Shown: positions 15,163-22,646 of the stretch, in pieces
How positions within the stretch are numbered: position 1 is the first letter of the stretch
Layout of the letters: each line of letters starts with the position of its first letter
Origin: Candidatus Blautia intestinavium
GTDB lineage: Bacteria > Bacillota > Clostridia > Lachnospirales > Lachnospiraceae
Direction of reading: 5' to 3'
DNA length: 64,000 nt
NCBI GenBank assembly: GCA_019113745.1
Contig: DXGV01000006.1
Span: 1 to 64,000, forward strand
Made by a program: the position numbers and the translations under genes
Notes under the pieces: model-generated
The model's database searches: none
The model's input: the letters and a program-made list of their open reading frames with translations, nothing else
What the model was told of the DNA's origin: nothing

Positions 15163-16710
15163 TCAGAACCCCTGATAGATGAACTCTGCCGCCGTGTAGC
15201 CGGGCCCGTAGTTTCCCAGAAGGATCACATAGAACAGCAGCGCATACCAGATGATCCAGCGCACCGGCAGACTCTTTTTCCCGATCCTCTCCCGTACCGG
15301 CCCTTTTTCCTGCTGAAGGGAAACCGCAAGCAGCATCAGAAGGGAGACCACGGCGATCGTGAACTCGATCCAGTCCAGTCCCAGCGTGAAAATGGAGCCG
15401 TCGATGAGGATGCCCGGATTGAACACTGAAACTGCCTCCTTCAGCATGGCGCAGGCCGCCCCCACGCTGTCCGCCCGGAAAAAGACAAAACCGATGTTCA
15501 CCAGGAAAAAGGTACGGAGCATCCGCAGCCGGTCCACCCATTTTGCCTTCGGATCAATGCCCAGCTTCGCCATTCCCTTTGCGTACACGGGCTCCAGCAG
15601 CTCTCCGCAGACGATGTAGGCCCAGTGCAGCAGGCCGGAGCCGATCACATATTTCCAGTCCCCGCCATGCCAGACGCCCACCGCGAACCACAGTAAGAAC
15701 ATCCCCGCAAAGGTGGTGAGCTGCTTTCCCATCTTTTTCCCGAATCTCGCCCGCAGCTTCTTTCCCAGCTTTGCAAACAGGGCGGAACGCAGAATCGGAT
15801 AGAATACATATTCCTTCATCCAGACGCCCAGGGTGATGTGCCACCGGCGCCAATATTCGGAAATGGTCCTGGAAAAAAAGGGGCGCTCAAAGTTTTCCGG
15901 CAGCTTCAGGCCGAAGGTCTGCGCGATCCCCAGCGAAATATCCATTCCTCCGGAAAAATTGGTGTAAAGCTGGAAGGCGAAGGCCACCGTCCCCAGCCAG
16001 ATATACAGGCCCGGATACTGCGCATAGCTCCCATAAACCGTATCCACGATCTTTCCCATGCGCTCCGAGATCACCAGCACCTTAAAAAAGCCCCACAGCA
16101 TCCGCTGCATGCCCCGCGTCACCTGTACGTAATCAAAGGGATGGGGCTCAAAAAGCTGTTCCGCGTCCTCCCGGAAGCGGAGGATCGGCCCGGAAAGCAT
16201 GCAGGGAAAAAACATCCCGTAAAGGGCTGTCTTACCCGGATTTTTCAGCGGCCTGGCAATCTCAAAGTACACGTCCGCCACATAACCGATCAGAGTGAGC
16301 GAATAGTACGAGATTCCCAGCGGGACCAGCCAGTTCAGCCCGTGCAGAAGCTCCCCTTCCCGGAAGAGGGAAGCAATCCCATTGACCGTGTTGATCCCGA
16401 AATTGATATATTTCAGCAGAAACAGAGCGCCCACATTGACCGCGATCACGCCGATGAGCGTCCGCCTGCACCTTTTCTGCGCTTCTGCCTTTTCCGCCCT
16501 CTCTCTGATGCGGACCATCCTCCGGACGCCCGCATGGCAGACCAGAACAGCGGCAAGGGGGTAAAAGATCAGAAAACCGTTGTCCGAAAAAAGATAATAA
16601 AGAATACTGGCCAGAAGGAGGATCACCCACTGGCCTTTTTTCGGCACGATATAATAGACGAACAGAACGAGCGCATAGAAGATCAGAAAATAAAAGGATG
16701 TGATACTCAA
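15163..16710 (-). CDS. MBOAT family membrane acyltransferase, DltB-like, paired with ACP
   Basis: A 515-residue polytopic membrane protein with MBOAT motifs: LVPLGISYYSLTLIGYVADVY, NFSGGMDISLGIAQTFG, EYWRRWHITLGVWMKEYVFYP and the catalytic histidine in GVWHGGDWKYVIGSG. The chosen start is the TTG at 16710, which has GAGGAAAGG upstream; a TTG at 16734 overlaps the ACP stop codon but lacks a ribosome site. The neighbours are a dedicated acyl carrier protein and a FkbH-like enzyme. By analogy with DltB/DltC it probably takes an acyl group from the ACP and passes it across the membrane to a glycan. The group may be glyceroyl rather than D-alanyl. Confidence 0.88.
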   Translation of the reverse strand: MSITSFYFLIFYALVLFVYYIVPKKGQWVILLLASILYYLFSDNGFLIFYPLAAVLVCHAGVRRMVRIRERAEKAEAQKRCRRTLIGVIAVNVGALFLLKYINFGINTVNGIASLFREGELLHGLNWLVPLGISYYSLTLIGYVADVYFEIARPLKNPGKTALYGMFFPCMLSGPILRFREDAEQLFEPHPFDYVQVTRGMQRMLWGFFKVLVISERMGKIVDTVYGSYAQYPGLYIWLGTVAFAFQLYTNFSGGMDISLGIAQTFGLKLPENFERPFFSRTISEYWRRWHITLGVWMKEYVFYPILRSALFAKLGKKLRARFGKKMGKQLTTFAGMFLLWFAVGVWHGGDWKYVIGSGLLHWAYIVCGELLEPVYAKGMAKLGIDPKAKWVDRLRMLRTFFLVNIGFVFFRADSVGAACAMLKEAVSVFNPGILIDGSIFTLGLDWIEFTIAVVSLLMLLAVSLQQEKGPVRERIGKKSLPVRWIIWYALLFYVILLGNYGPGYTAAEFIYQGF

Positions 16711-16726
16711 CGGTCCGTCCCTTTCC

Positions 16727-16969
16727 TCAGTCAATCTGGCTTAAGATAATGTCCACCATCTCTCCCACATTCTTCATGGAAACCACCTGTCCCATGTTGA
16801 ACTTCACGCCGAACTCCTGCTCCACCGCGGCGATCAGGTTGATATGCTCCAGGGAATCCCAGTCCTCGATGTCATCCGAGGTGGTCTCATCGTTCACCTC
16901 GATGCTCTCGTCATCGAACACATCCTGAAATACACCGTTCAGGGTTTCATAAACTTCTTCTCTTGTCAT
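16727..16969 (-). CDS. Acyl carrier protein
   Basis: An 80-residue four-helix acyl carrier protein with the phosphopantetheine attachment Ser39 in the motif EDWDSLEHINLI. GGAGG lies six bases before the ATG. It is too distant from fatty-acid ACP (no DSLD motif) and is sandwiched between a FkbH-like gene and an MBOAT gene. It is therefore likely a dedicated carrier for a small acyl group such as glycerate. Its stop codon is 17 bases before the preferred MBOAT start, so the three genes are probably co-translated. Confidence 0.92.
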   Translation of the reverse strand: MTREEVYETLNGVFQDVFDDESIEVNDETTSDDIEDWDSLEHINLIAAVEQEFGVKFNMGQVVSMKNVGEMVDIILSQID

Positions 16970-16990
16970 GGCAAACCTCCGTTTTTTTCA

Positions 16991-17115
16991 GCCGCACAGA
17001 CGGCAGCCCTTTTCGGCCGCAATGCAGCGGTTCCTTTTTTTAACCGCAGTACAGCGATTCTTTTCCGGCTGCAATGCGGCAGTTACTCTTCAACCGCAAT
17101 ATAGCGGTTCTTCTT
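16991..17115 (-). repeat. Five-copy imperfect ~25-bp tandem repeat, hairpin-forming
   Basis: A unit resembling CCGCAATGCAGCGGTTCTTT recurs with CCGCA/CTGCA starts at 16992, 17017, 17044, 17069 and 17094 (spacing 25, 27, 25, 25). Most units contain a small inverted repeat such as AACCGC/GCGGTT. The array runs from the last codons of the FkbH-like gene to the ribosome site of the ACP gene. The last copy encodes part of the C-terminus RYIAVEE, so the array looks like duplicated gene end. Confidence 0.65.
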
Positions 17116-18879
17116 CTCATAATCCTCCGGGATCTCAAAGCGCCACACCGTGCCGGACTCCTCCTCCCGGATCTTTTCAAAGCCCTGCAGGCCGTAAAAA
17201 TTCCGGACCATGCCGTTCTTCGCGGTGGGATAATAATAGCCGTAGATCCTGCGGATGCCCCGGTTCCGGCACTTCTCCACCAGCACATCCATCATGGCGT
17301 ACTCCATGTCCCGCTTCAGGACCCGGCAGCTCATCAGCCACAGATCCAGATGCAGGGCCTTTTCCGCACTGCCGTCCTCTTCTTCACGCCCGATCAGGAC
17401 CGTCACCACGCCGTTGTCTCCGAATTTATCCTCCAGCTTCCCGTACAGAGTGATGCAGGAAGGATCCTGTGATGCCTCTTCGATCTGCGACTGCGTATAG
17501 CGCCTCGTGGTCAGATTGAACTGATTGCTCTTGTTGGTGAGCTGGGCGATCCGGGCCATGTACAGCGCCTCAAAGGGACGGATCTGCGCCTTCATCTGCA
17601 GAGACTCCAGATAAGCCCCATAATCCGTGAAGCTGGCCTGCTGGGCCGAACGCAGCGCATTCGCCCGGTACATCTCATTTCGTTTCCGGTCGTCCTCGGA
17701 AAGGGAAGTCACTTCAAAATAACCGTTGTGATCCAGCACACGGATATACTGCTCCGGCGAACCGATCTCCGGCACCGAAACGCCCTCCGCCTGGGTGCGC
17801 ACGATCTCCCGCTCCGCAGGGTTGTCATCCGCGAACACCAGGCTGTCCGGAAGGATGTTCAGCTCAGAGGCGATCTTCAGGATGTTCTCGCTTTTTGGCT
17901 CCCAGTTGGCTTTTATCAGAATAAAGTCCTCCGGCCGCAGAATGCCGTCCGGATGGTTCAGCCCGGCCAGCGCGTTCTCCTCCTCATTCTTGGAGTCCAC
18001 ATTCAGCATGATGCCGATGTCCTTTAAGGACTTCACATAGGACTGGAATTCCGAAAAGACCTGGCCCATGGAGGTTTCCTGCCCGATCTGCAGATTCTCC
18101 ACGCCGTCGTCCCCCACGATGCCGCCCCAGAGCGTGTTGTCCAGATCCAGCACCAGGGACTTTTTGTTTTTCCCATAGATGGACTTGATGATGTTGGACA
18201 CATTTAGCGCCAGCCAGGGAATGGCCTTCAGGCACAGGGCGTACTTGTACATGTGCCAGTAAAAGGGGTCCGACCAGGCATCCAGCCCATAGGCCGCTGC
18301 CTGATAGCTGAGATCATTGATATAAAAATTCTCCGTGTCCGCGGCATATTCCGCAAACCGCCCGTTCAGCCGACGGACAAAGGCGGTCCTGCCGCCCGGA
18401 TTCACGCCGTCCTGATTGCCGAGCAGACGGTAAAAGGGCTCCTCCATGTTGTTCTGGATGATGGGACAGTGCCATTTTTCCCGAAGCTTCTCCCACATCG
18501 CCTGAAAATGCCCGAACTGCTCCTCCAGCGCCGCATCCGCCGCAGCCCTGTCCCAGCCCGGCGCAGGCCAGTTCGTGATGTTCCGGCTGCTGGTATGGAT
18601 ATAAATGATGTCCGGATGAAAGGCGTCCAGCTGTTCATTTCCGAACATGGCGTCCTGCCAGTACTGTCCGTATTCCGATTCATAAAAAACAGGCGCGATT
18701 CCCTGATTCAAAAGAAACAGCTCCAGGATCCGGATCACATCGTGGGTGGTGCTCCCGCCCAGGACCGCGATCCGCTTCTCCATCCGGGACGTACCGTCCG
18801 CCAGAAGCTCCTTTTTGATATGCTTCGATTTTTTCAGAATATATTCCGGGTCAAACGGATATTCCAGATCCTTCCGCAT
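17083..18879 (-). CDS. FkbH-like HAD-IIIC enzyme (glyceroyl-ACP synthase type)
   Basis: The 598-residue protein has three parts. Residues ~35-230 are SGNH-like (AVLGGSTTHDV). Residues ~238-400 are a HAD-IIIC domain with the DxDNT motif (Asp245, Asp247 in LVLDLDNTLWGG). The C-terminal ~140 residues are GNAT-like. FkbH enzymes move a glyceryl group from 1,3-bisphosphoglycerate onto an ACP and dephosphorylate it. The ATG at 18879 has AGGAGA five bases away; the open frame upstream is rejected because the -10 box is inside it. With the ACP and MBOAT genes downstream it suggests glyceroyl decoration of a surface glycan. Activity is inferred. Confidence 0.85.
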   Translation of the reverse strand: MRKDLEYPFDPEYILKKSKHIKKELLADGTSRMEKRIAVLGGSTTHDVIRILELFLLNQGIAPVFYESEYGQYWQDAMFGNEQLDAFHPDIIYIHTSSRNITNWPAPGWDRAAADAALEEQFGHFQAMWEKLREKWHCPIIQNNMEEPFYRLLGNQDGVNPGGRTAFVRRLNGRFAEYAADTENFYINDLSYQAAAYGLDAWSDPFYWHMYKYALCLKAIPWLALNVSNIIKSIYGKNKKSLVLDLDNTLWGGIVGDDGVENLQIGQETSMGQVFSEFQSYVKSLKDIGIMLNVDSKNEEENALAGLNHPDGILRPEDFILIKANWEPKSENILKIASELNILPDSLVFADDNPAEREIVRTQAEGVSVPEIGSPEQYIRVLDHNGYFEVTSLSEDDRKRNEMYRANALRSAQQASFTDYGAYLESLQMKAQIRPFEALYMARIAQLTNKSNQFNLTTRRYTQSQIEEASQDPSCITLYGKLEDKFGDNGVVTVLIGREEEDGSAEKALHLDLWLMSCRVLKRDMEYAMMDVLVEKCRNRGIRRIYGYYYPTAKNGMVRNFYGLQGFEKIREEESGTVWRFEIPEDYEKKNRYIAVEE

Positions 18880-18945
18880 GAAAATCTCCTTGTTCCTGCT
18901 GTTGGGAAAGCCGTGCTTTTGCTTCGTGCTTTGGCTTCGCCCTTT

Positions 18946-18987
18946 AGCATACCACATTTCTCCATCCCCCGCAATTTCATATTGCGG
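18946..18987 (-). promoter_or_regulatory. Promoter with operator-like palindrome for the FkbH operon
   Basis: TTGCGG (18969-18974), 17 bases, TATGCT (18946-18951) with TG one base before the -10, on the minus strand. A perfect palindrome CCGCAAT-TTCAT-ATTGCGG (18969-18987) covers the -35, suggesting a bound regulator. The start site would be about 60 bases before the ATG. Confidence 0.5.
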
Positions 18988-19014
18988 ATGCTTCCAGACG
19001 GTCTGTTTTCGTAC

Positions 19015-19080
19015 GGTCTGCGCAGGGAATGCGCAGACCTGGCTGAGTAGTAACAGGCCGGTGCCCTTCCTGTGTTACTA
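19015..19080 (-). repeat. Two stem-loops downstream of the DUF6056 gene
   Basis: GGTCTGCGCA (19015-19024) and TGCGCAGACC (19030-19039) form a perfect 10-bp stem with a GGGAA loop. Next to it TAGTAACAGG (19048-19057) pairs with CCTGTGTTACTA (19069-19080), with a two-base bulge. They could end the leftward DUF6056 transcript, though no T-run follows. Confidence 0.45.
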
Positions 19081-19081
19081 T

Positions 19082-19136
19082 TCCGGCCGGTGACGGTCAG
19101 CAAGTGACCGGCATCGGTCCGGCCGGTGACGGTCAG
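19082..19136 (-). repeat. Direct repeat, 19 bp with 36-bp period
   Basis: TCCGGCCGGTGACGGTCAG occurs at 19082-19100 and again at 19118-19136 without a mismatch. The second copy covers the stop codon of the DUF6056-like gene. Between them GTGACCGG is a reverse copy of part of the unit, so the region can also fold. Confidence 0.6.
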
Positions 19137-20629
19137 TACTCCGTCCAGCCCTCTCTGGGCACACCGGACACGCTGTCAAAGCCGTAATAGGATGCATATG
19201 CCACATTGATCCAGTAGCCCGGATCCTCCCGAATGTCGGAGTTGTAGCCGTCGCTGTATTTGGTCTCAAAATCCGGCCGCAGCATGGGAACGGTCACGTC
19301 CGTCACACCCGCTTCCGCCTGCTGCGTCAGATAGACGTCTCTTTCCCTGTACTCCCGGAAGATCCGCGCCAGATTTGTCCCGCTGTCCATATAGGTGAAA
19401 AACATGATCAGCAGCAGGACGGAAACGAGCCCCGTCTTCAGGCTGGAAAAGATCACTTCCTTCTCCGATACGTCCGTAAAAAACTGGACCGCTGCCGTGA
19501 TGAGAAAAACGCTCGCCCCGAAATAGGCCCTGGCCTGCGGCTCCGGCGTCAGCACCAGCGCATAACAGGTGGCCAGGAACACAAAGGTCCACAAAAGTCC
19601 TTCCCGCCAGCTCTCCCACAGCGCCTTCCAGCTCTTTTTCTGATAATAAACGATGATAAAAAGCAAAAGAGCGATGATCAGAAGCAGCAGAAAATTCTCT
19701 TCCACCGCCAGGGTGATCTTCTGAAACCGCGCCATATACCCCAGAAGCCCTGAGTGCTCCTCCTCCGGCTGCGCCTGCGCGCGCACGGCATTTCCGGGAG
19801 CCAGCACCATGACAGCAAGGCCCAGGATGTTGCCGATCAGTCCGGTGACCATCCACAGCCGCAGGCCCGGCATTTTCCCTCCTGTCCGGCGTTCTCCGCC
19901 TCCGCAGCCCGCAGCAGCGCCTTTTTTCCTTTCGTACAGATAAAGGCCCAGACACAAAAGCACCATGAGAAGCCCGCCGCCGGAGGAATTCTCATTGCAC
20001 CAGCCCGCCAGCACGCCGAGGATCGGGAGAAAGACCGCCCACAGCACGGGATGCTTCACACCGCCCTTTCCGCTTTCCAAGGCCCTTTCCTGTGCCGCCT
20101 GGCTTTCCAGACGCAGTCCGTGCCGGTACAGGGTGACAAAGCTCATGATGATGGCCGCTCCCCACAGATAATTGCAGGCTCCGGTCTCCCACAGCACCGT
20201 CTGACGGAACACCGCGCCGAACATCCACAGGAACAGATTGATCAGCAGATAAACCGGCGTGTCATATTTTTTCCTGCGCTCCACATTCCAGTAGATCAGA
20301 AGGGTCAGCCAGACGAATGCGGCAGAATTGGCCACATTGAACACCATTTTATCCGTCAGCAGAAAGAACCGCAGGATCAGGTGGCACACCGAACGCCCCG
20401 TCCAGGTCATATACTGGGTATACTCCTGTACGAACAGATCCCCGACGGATGCCGCTTCCGAAACCGTTTTGGCATAGAACAGATCGTCCGTCATCATGGG
20501 AGTCAGCACATTAAAAAGCAGGATCAGAACAAAGGCCGCAGACACCGACAGACCGAACAGCAGCCTGCCCTTTGCCTCTTTCCCGCCGGTCTTCTTTTTC
20601 TTCAAAAAGCTTTTCATTCCATTCCTCAT
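19133..20629 (-). CDS. DUF6056-like polytopic membrane protein (GT-C-like), copy 1
   Basis: A 498-residue membrane protein with about twelve hydrophobic segments. The first external loop has LTPMMTDDLFYAKTVSEAA and then YMTWTGRSVCHLILRFF, and a later loop has AGWCNENSSGGG. These features match the DUF6056 family, membrane proteins of glycan loci that resemble GT-C glycosyltransferases. The Asp-Asp pair in the first loop would be the catalytic acids. Start at 20629 overlaps the deacetylase stop (ATGA); an ATG at 20617 has a better ribosome site and may be the real start. A second DUF6056-like gene lies at 22647-24233. Confidence 0.72.
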   Translation of the reverse strand: MRNGMKSFLKKKKTGGKEAKGRLLFGLSVSAAFVLILLFNVLTPMMTDDLFYAKTVSEAASVGDLFVQEYTQYMTWTGRSVCHLILRFFLLTDKMVFNVANSAAFVWLTLLIYWNVERRKKYDTPVYLLINLFLWMFGAVFRQTVLWETGACNYLWGAAIIMSFVTLYRHGLRLESQAAQERALESGKGGVKHPVLWAVFLPILGVLAGWCNENSSGGGLLMVLLCLGLYLYERKKGAAAGCGGGERRTGGKMPGLRLWMVTGLIGNILGLAVMVLAPGNAVRAQAQPEEEHSGLLGYMARFQKITLAVEENFLLLLIIALLLFIIVYYQKKSWKALWESWREGLLWTFVFLATCYALVLTPEPQARAYFGASVFLITAAVQFFTDVSEKEVIFSSLKTGLVSVLLLIMFFTYMDSGTNLARIFREYRERDVYLTQQAEAGVTDVTVPMLRPDFETKYSDGYNSDIREDPGYWINVAYASYYGFDSVSGVPREGWTEY

Positions 20630-21579
20630 TTCGTAAGGGACATCACCGCCTCATATTCCACATGCCGTCCCTCTGACACATGAAATCCGTTCGCGCCGCG
20701 GTTGCAGAATTCTACGCCAAGCTCCTCCGGAAGGACCGTTCCGGGATGAAACAGGATCTCCAGATTCCGTCCCCTGAGCCGTGCCCGCTCCTTCATGGCC
20801 GGCAGCAATCTCTTCACCCGTTCCCCGTCCATACGCCCGCTCATCACCACGCCCCACAGGAACATGGGCGCGTTTTCCTGCTGCCAGGAAGGGCGATTTC
20901 GCACCACCGTTTTCTCCATGCCGGGCGCCAGAAAATTCAGGATCAGATTCTTGACCCAGTTCACAGGCCGATAGGTCGCCCACAGGCCGGCCTCCTTCAG
21001 AAAGGGCAGCACCGGCTCCTTCGTCACACGAATATACTCCGTTGGATAATGCCGCTCCACGATCACCTCCAGAAGCGCCCAGTAGACCACCGGAATCATC
21101 TGCGTATGCTGATGTCCGTCAAACCGCAGGGGAAGCTTTGTTCCAAAAGCTCTGCAAAACCGCTCTGTCTGTGCGGCGATCTCCGCCTTCAGCTCCTTCT
21201 TCAGAGGCAGGAACAGCTTCGGCGTATAGTTCCACTTAAACAGCGTTCCCCAGCTTATGTTAAAATACCCGTTCTGATCCACCAGATGGGGAACCTCCTG
21301 CGGATCCGCCGCGCAGTGCCCCTCCATGAAATTCAGATGCACCGTCAGACGCGGCTTCTTCGGAAAGCTGTCATATTCCGCCTTCAGCTTCGCCGCATAC
21401 TCCTCGAAGCAGGACATGTTGGTCAGCACGCTGATCCCGTCCAGCTTTCCCGCCCGCAGACAGGCTAAAATATCCTCTGAAGAATGGGGCGAGATCGCAT
21501 AATCATCGGCATGGATCTCAATATTCACATCATTCTGACTGTTCCGATCTGTTTTCTTCATTGTTCTGACCGTTCCCAT
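20626..21579 (-). CDS. ChbG/YdjC-type carbohydrate deacetylase
   Basis: A 317-residue protein of the ChbG/HpnK/YdjC family, metal-dependent deacetylases acting on N-acetylated sugars, with the motifs EIHADDYAISPH (metal aspartates), RLTVHLNFMEG and RFDGHQHTQMIP. It has no signal peptide, so it probably acts in the cytosol on a lipid-linked or soluble N-acetylhexosamine intermediate. The start overlaps the end of the GT2 gene by 50 bases; an alternative ATG at 21561 exists. It sits between a polyprenyl-phosphate glycosyltransferase and a GT-C-like gene, an arrangement that suggests deacetylation of a lipid-linked aminosugar before transfer. Confidence 0.82.
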   Translation of the reverse strand: MGTVRTMKKTDRNSQNDVNIEIHADDYAISPHSSEDILACLRAGKLDGISVLTNMSCFEEYAAKLKAEYDSFPKKPRLTVHLNFMEGHCAADPQEVPHLVDQNGYFNISWGTLFKWNYTPKLFLPLKKELKAEIAAQTERFCRAFGTKLPLRFDGHQHTQMIPVVYWALLEVIVERHYPTEYIRVTKEPVLPFLKEAGLWATYRPVNWVKNLILNFLAPGMEKTVVRNRPSWQQENAPMFLWGVVMSGRMDGERVKRLLPAMKERARLRGRNLEILFHPGTVLPEELGVEFCNRGANGFHVSEGRHVEYEAVMSLTK

Positions 21580-22534
21580 CCTTCCAGATAAAAGACTCTA
21601 CAATATACCGGGGTCGCGCCTTTGTTTCCAGATAGATCTTTCCCACGTACTCTCCCACAATGCCGAGAGAAAAGATCGTCAGCCCGCCCATGAGAAGGGA
21701 GACCACCAGAGAAGTGGTATAGCCCGGAACGTTCCGCCCCATAAACCAGTCCGCAATACAATAAATGATCATGAGCGCGCTGAATACGCTAACCAGAAAG
21801 CCCAGCACAGTGATGAGCTGGATCGGCCGGGTGCTCATGGATGTGATCCCGTCCGTCGCCAGAGTCATCATCTTCCTCAGGGTATATTTGGAGGTTCCCG
21901 CTTCCCGCTCCTTCACATCAAAGTAAACAACATCCGAGCGAAAGCCCATGGTGGGGATCAGCCCCCGCAGGAACAGGTTCACTTCCTTATATTCCGCCAG
22001 CGCATCCAGCGCTTTTTTCGACAGAAGGCGGTAATCCGCATGATTGCTCATCACTTTGCATCCCAGCAGATGCATGAGCCCGTAAAAGGCGTTCGCCGTC
22101 AGCCTTTTGAAAAAGCCGTCCGTATTCCGGTCGTTCCGGATGCCGTAAACGATCTCGCAGCCTGCCTGATATTTTTCCAGGAACCGGTCCAGCGCTTCGA
22201 TGTCCTGCTGCAGATCCGCATCAATGGTAACCGCGATGTCCGCGTGCTGCCTGGCCGCCATCATGCCCGCCAGAATGGCGCTCTGATGCCCGTAATTGCG
22301 GGAAAAGCCAAGGCCCGCAAACGTCGGATCCGCATCACACAGATCATGGATGATCTGCCAGGTCCTGTCCCTGCTTCCGTCGTTGACGAAAAGGATCTTG
22401 CTCTGCGAAGAAATCTTTCCTTCCTTCATCAGCCGGTTCAGTTTTTCCCGCATCACCTCTGCGCTGTGGGGAAGGGCTTCTTCCTCATTGTAGCAGGGGA
22501 CGACGAGATAGAGGGTATTGGGTCTGTTACTCAT
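21530..22534 (-). CDS. GtrB-like GT2 polyprenyl-phosphate glycosyltransferase
   Basis: A 334-residue enzyme with a GT-A domain (VVPCYNEEEALPHSAEVM, FVNDGSRDRTW, TIDADLQQDIEAL with the DxD-type acid) and two C-terminal transmembrane helices (near 235-260 and 270-295). This is the GtrB/ArnC layout. The motif GFSRNYGHQSAILAGM is characteristic of that group. It likely forms undecaprenyl-phosphate sugar from a nucleotide sugar. The ATG at 22534 follows AAAGGAAG; open frame upstream looks non-coding. It lies between the two DUF6056-like genes, which are candidate acceptors of the product. Confidence 0.88.
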   Translation of the reverse strand: MSNRPNTLYLVVPCYNEEEALPHSAEVMREKLNRLMKEGKISSQSKILFVNDGSRDRTWQIIHDLCDADPTFAGLGFSRNYGHQSAILAGMMAARQHADIAVTIDADLQQDIEALDRFLEKYQAGCEIVYGIRNDRNTDGFFKRLTANAFYGLMHLLGCKVMSNHADYRLLSKKALDALAEYKEVNLFLRGLIPTMGFRSDVVYFDVKEREAGTSKYTLRKMMTLATDGITSMSTRPIQLITVLGFLVSVFSALMIIYCIADWFMGRNVPGYTTSLVVSLLMGGLTIFSLGIVGEYVGKIYLETKARPRYIVESFIWKDGNGQNNEENRSEQSE

Positions 22535-22646
22535 ATTTGTTTTCTTCCTTTTATTTATGGTCGTCTTATTGATGATCGTCTTCCGGTATGATCTGCTCCG
22601 ATCACAATGGGCTTTCTGCGTTGCCGTATTCTCCGACAATCAGCTT

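Noticed and set aside
15163-16969. ACP plus MBOAT read as a standard dlt operon
   Set aside because: There is no DltA adenylation enzyme or DltD; a FkbH-like enzyme takes their place, so D-alanylation is unlikely.
16991-17115. Short regular repeats considered as a CRISPR array
   Set aside because: The units are contiguous and imperfect with no spacers of constant length, part of the array is coding, and no cas genes are present.
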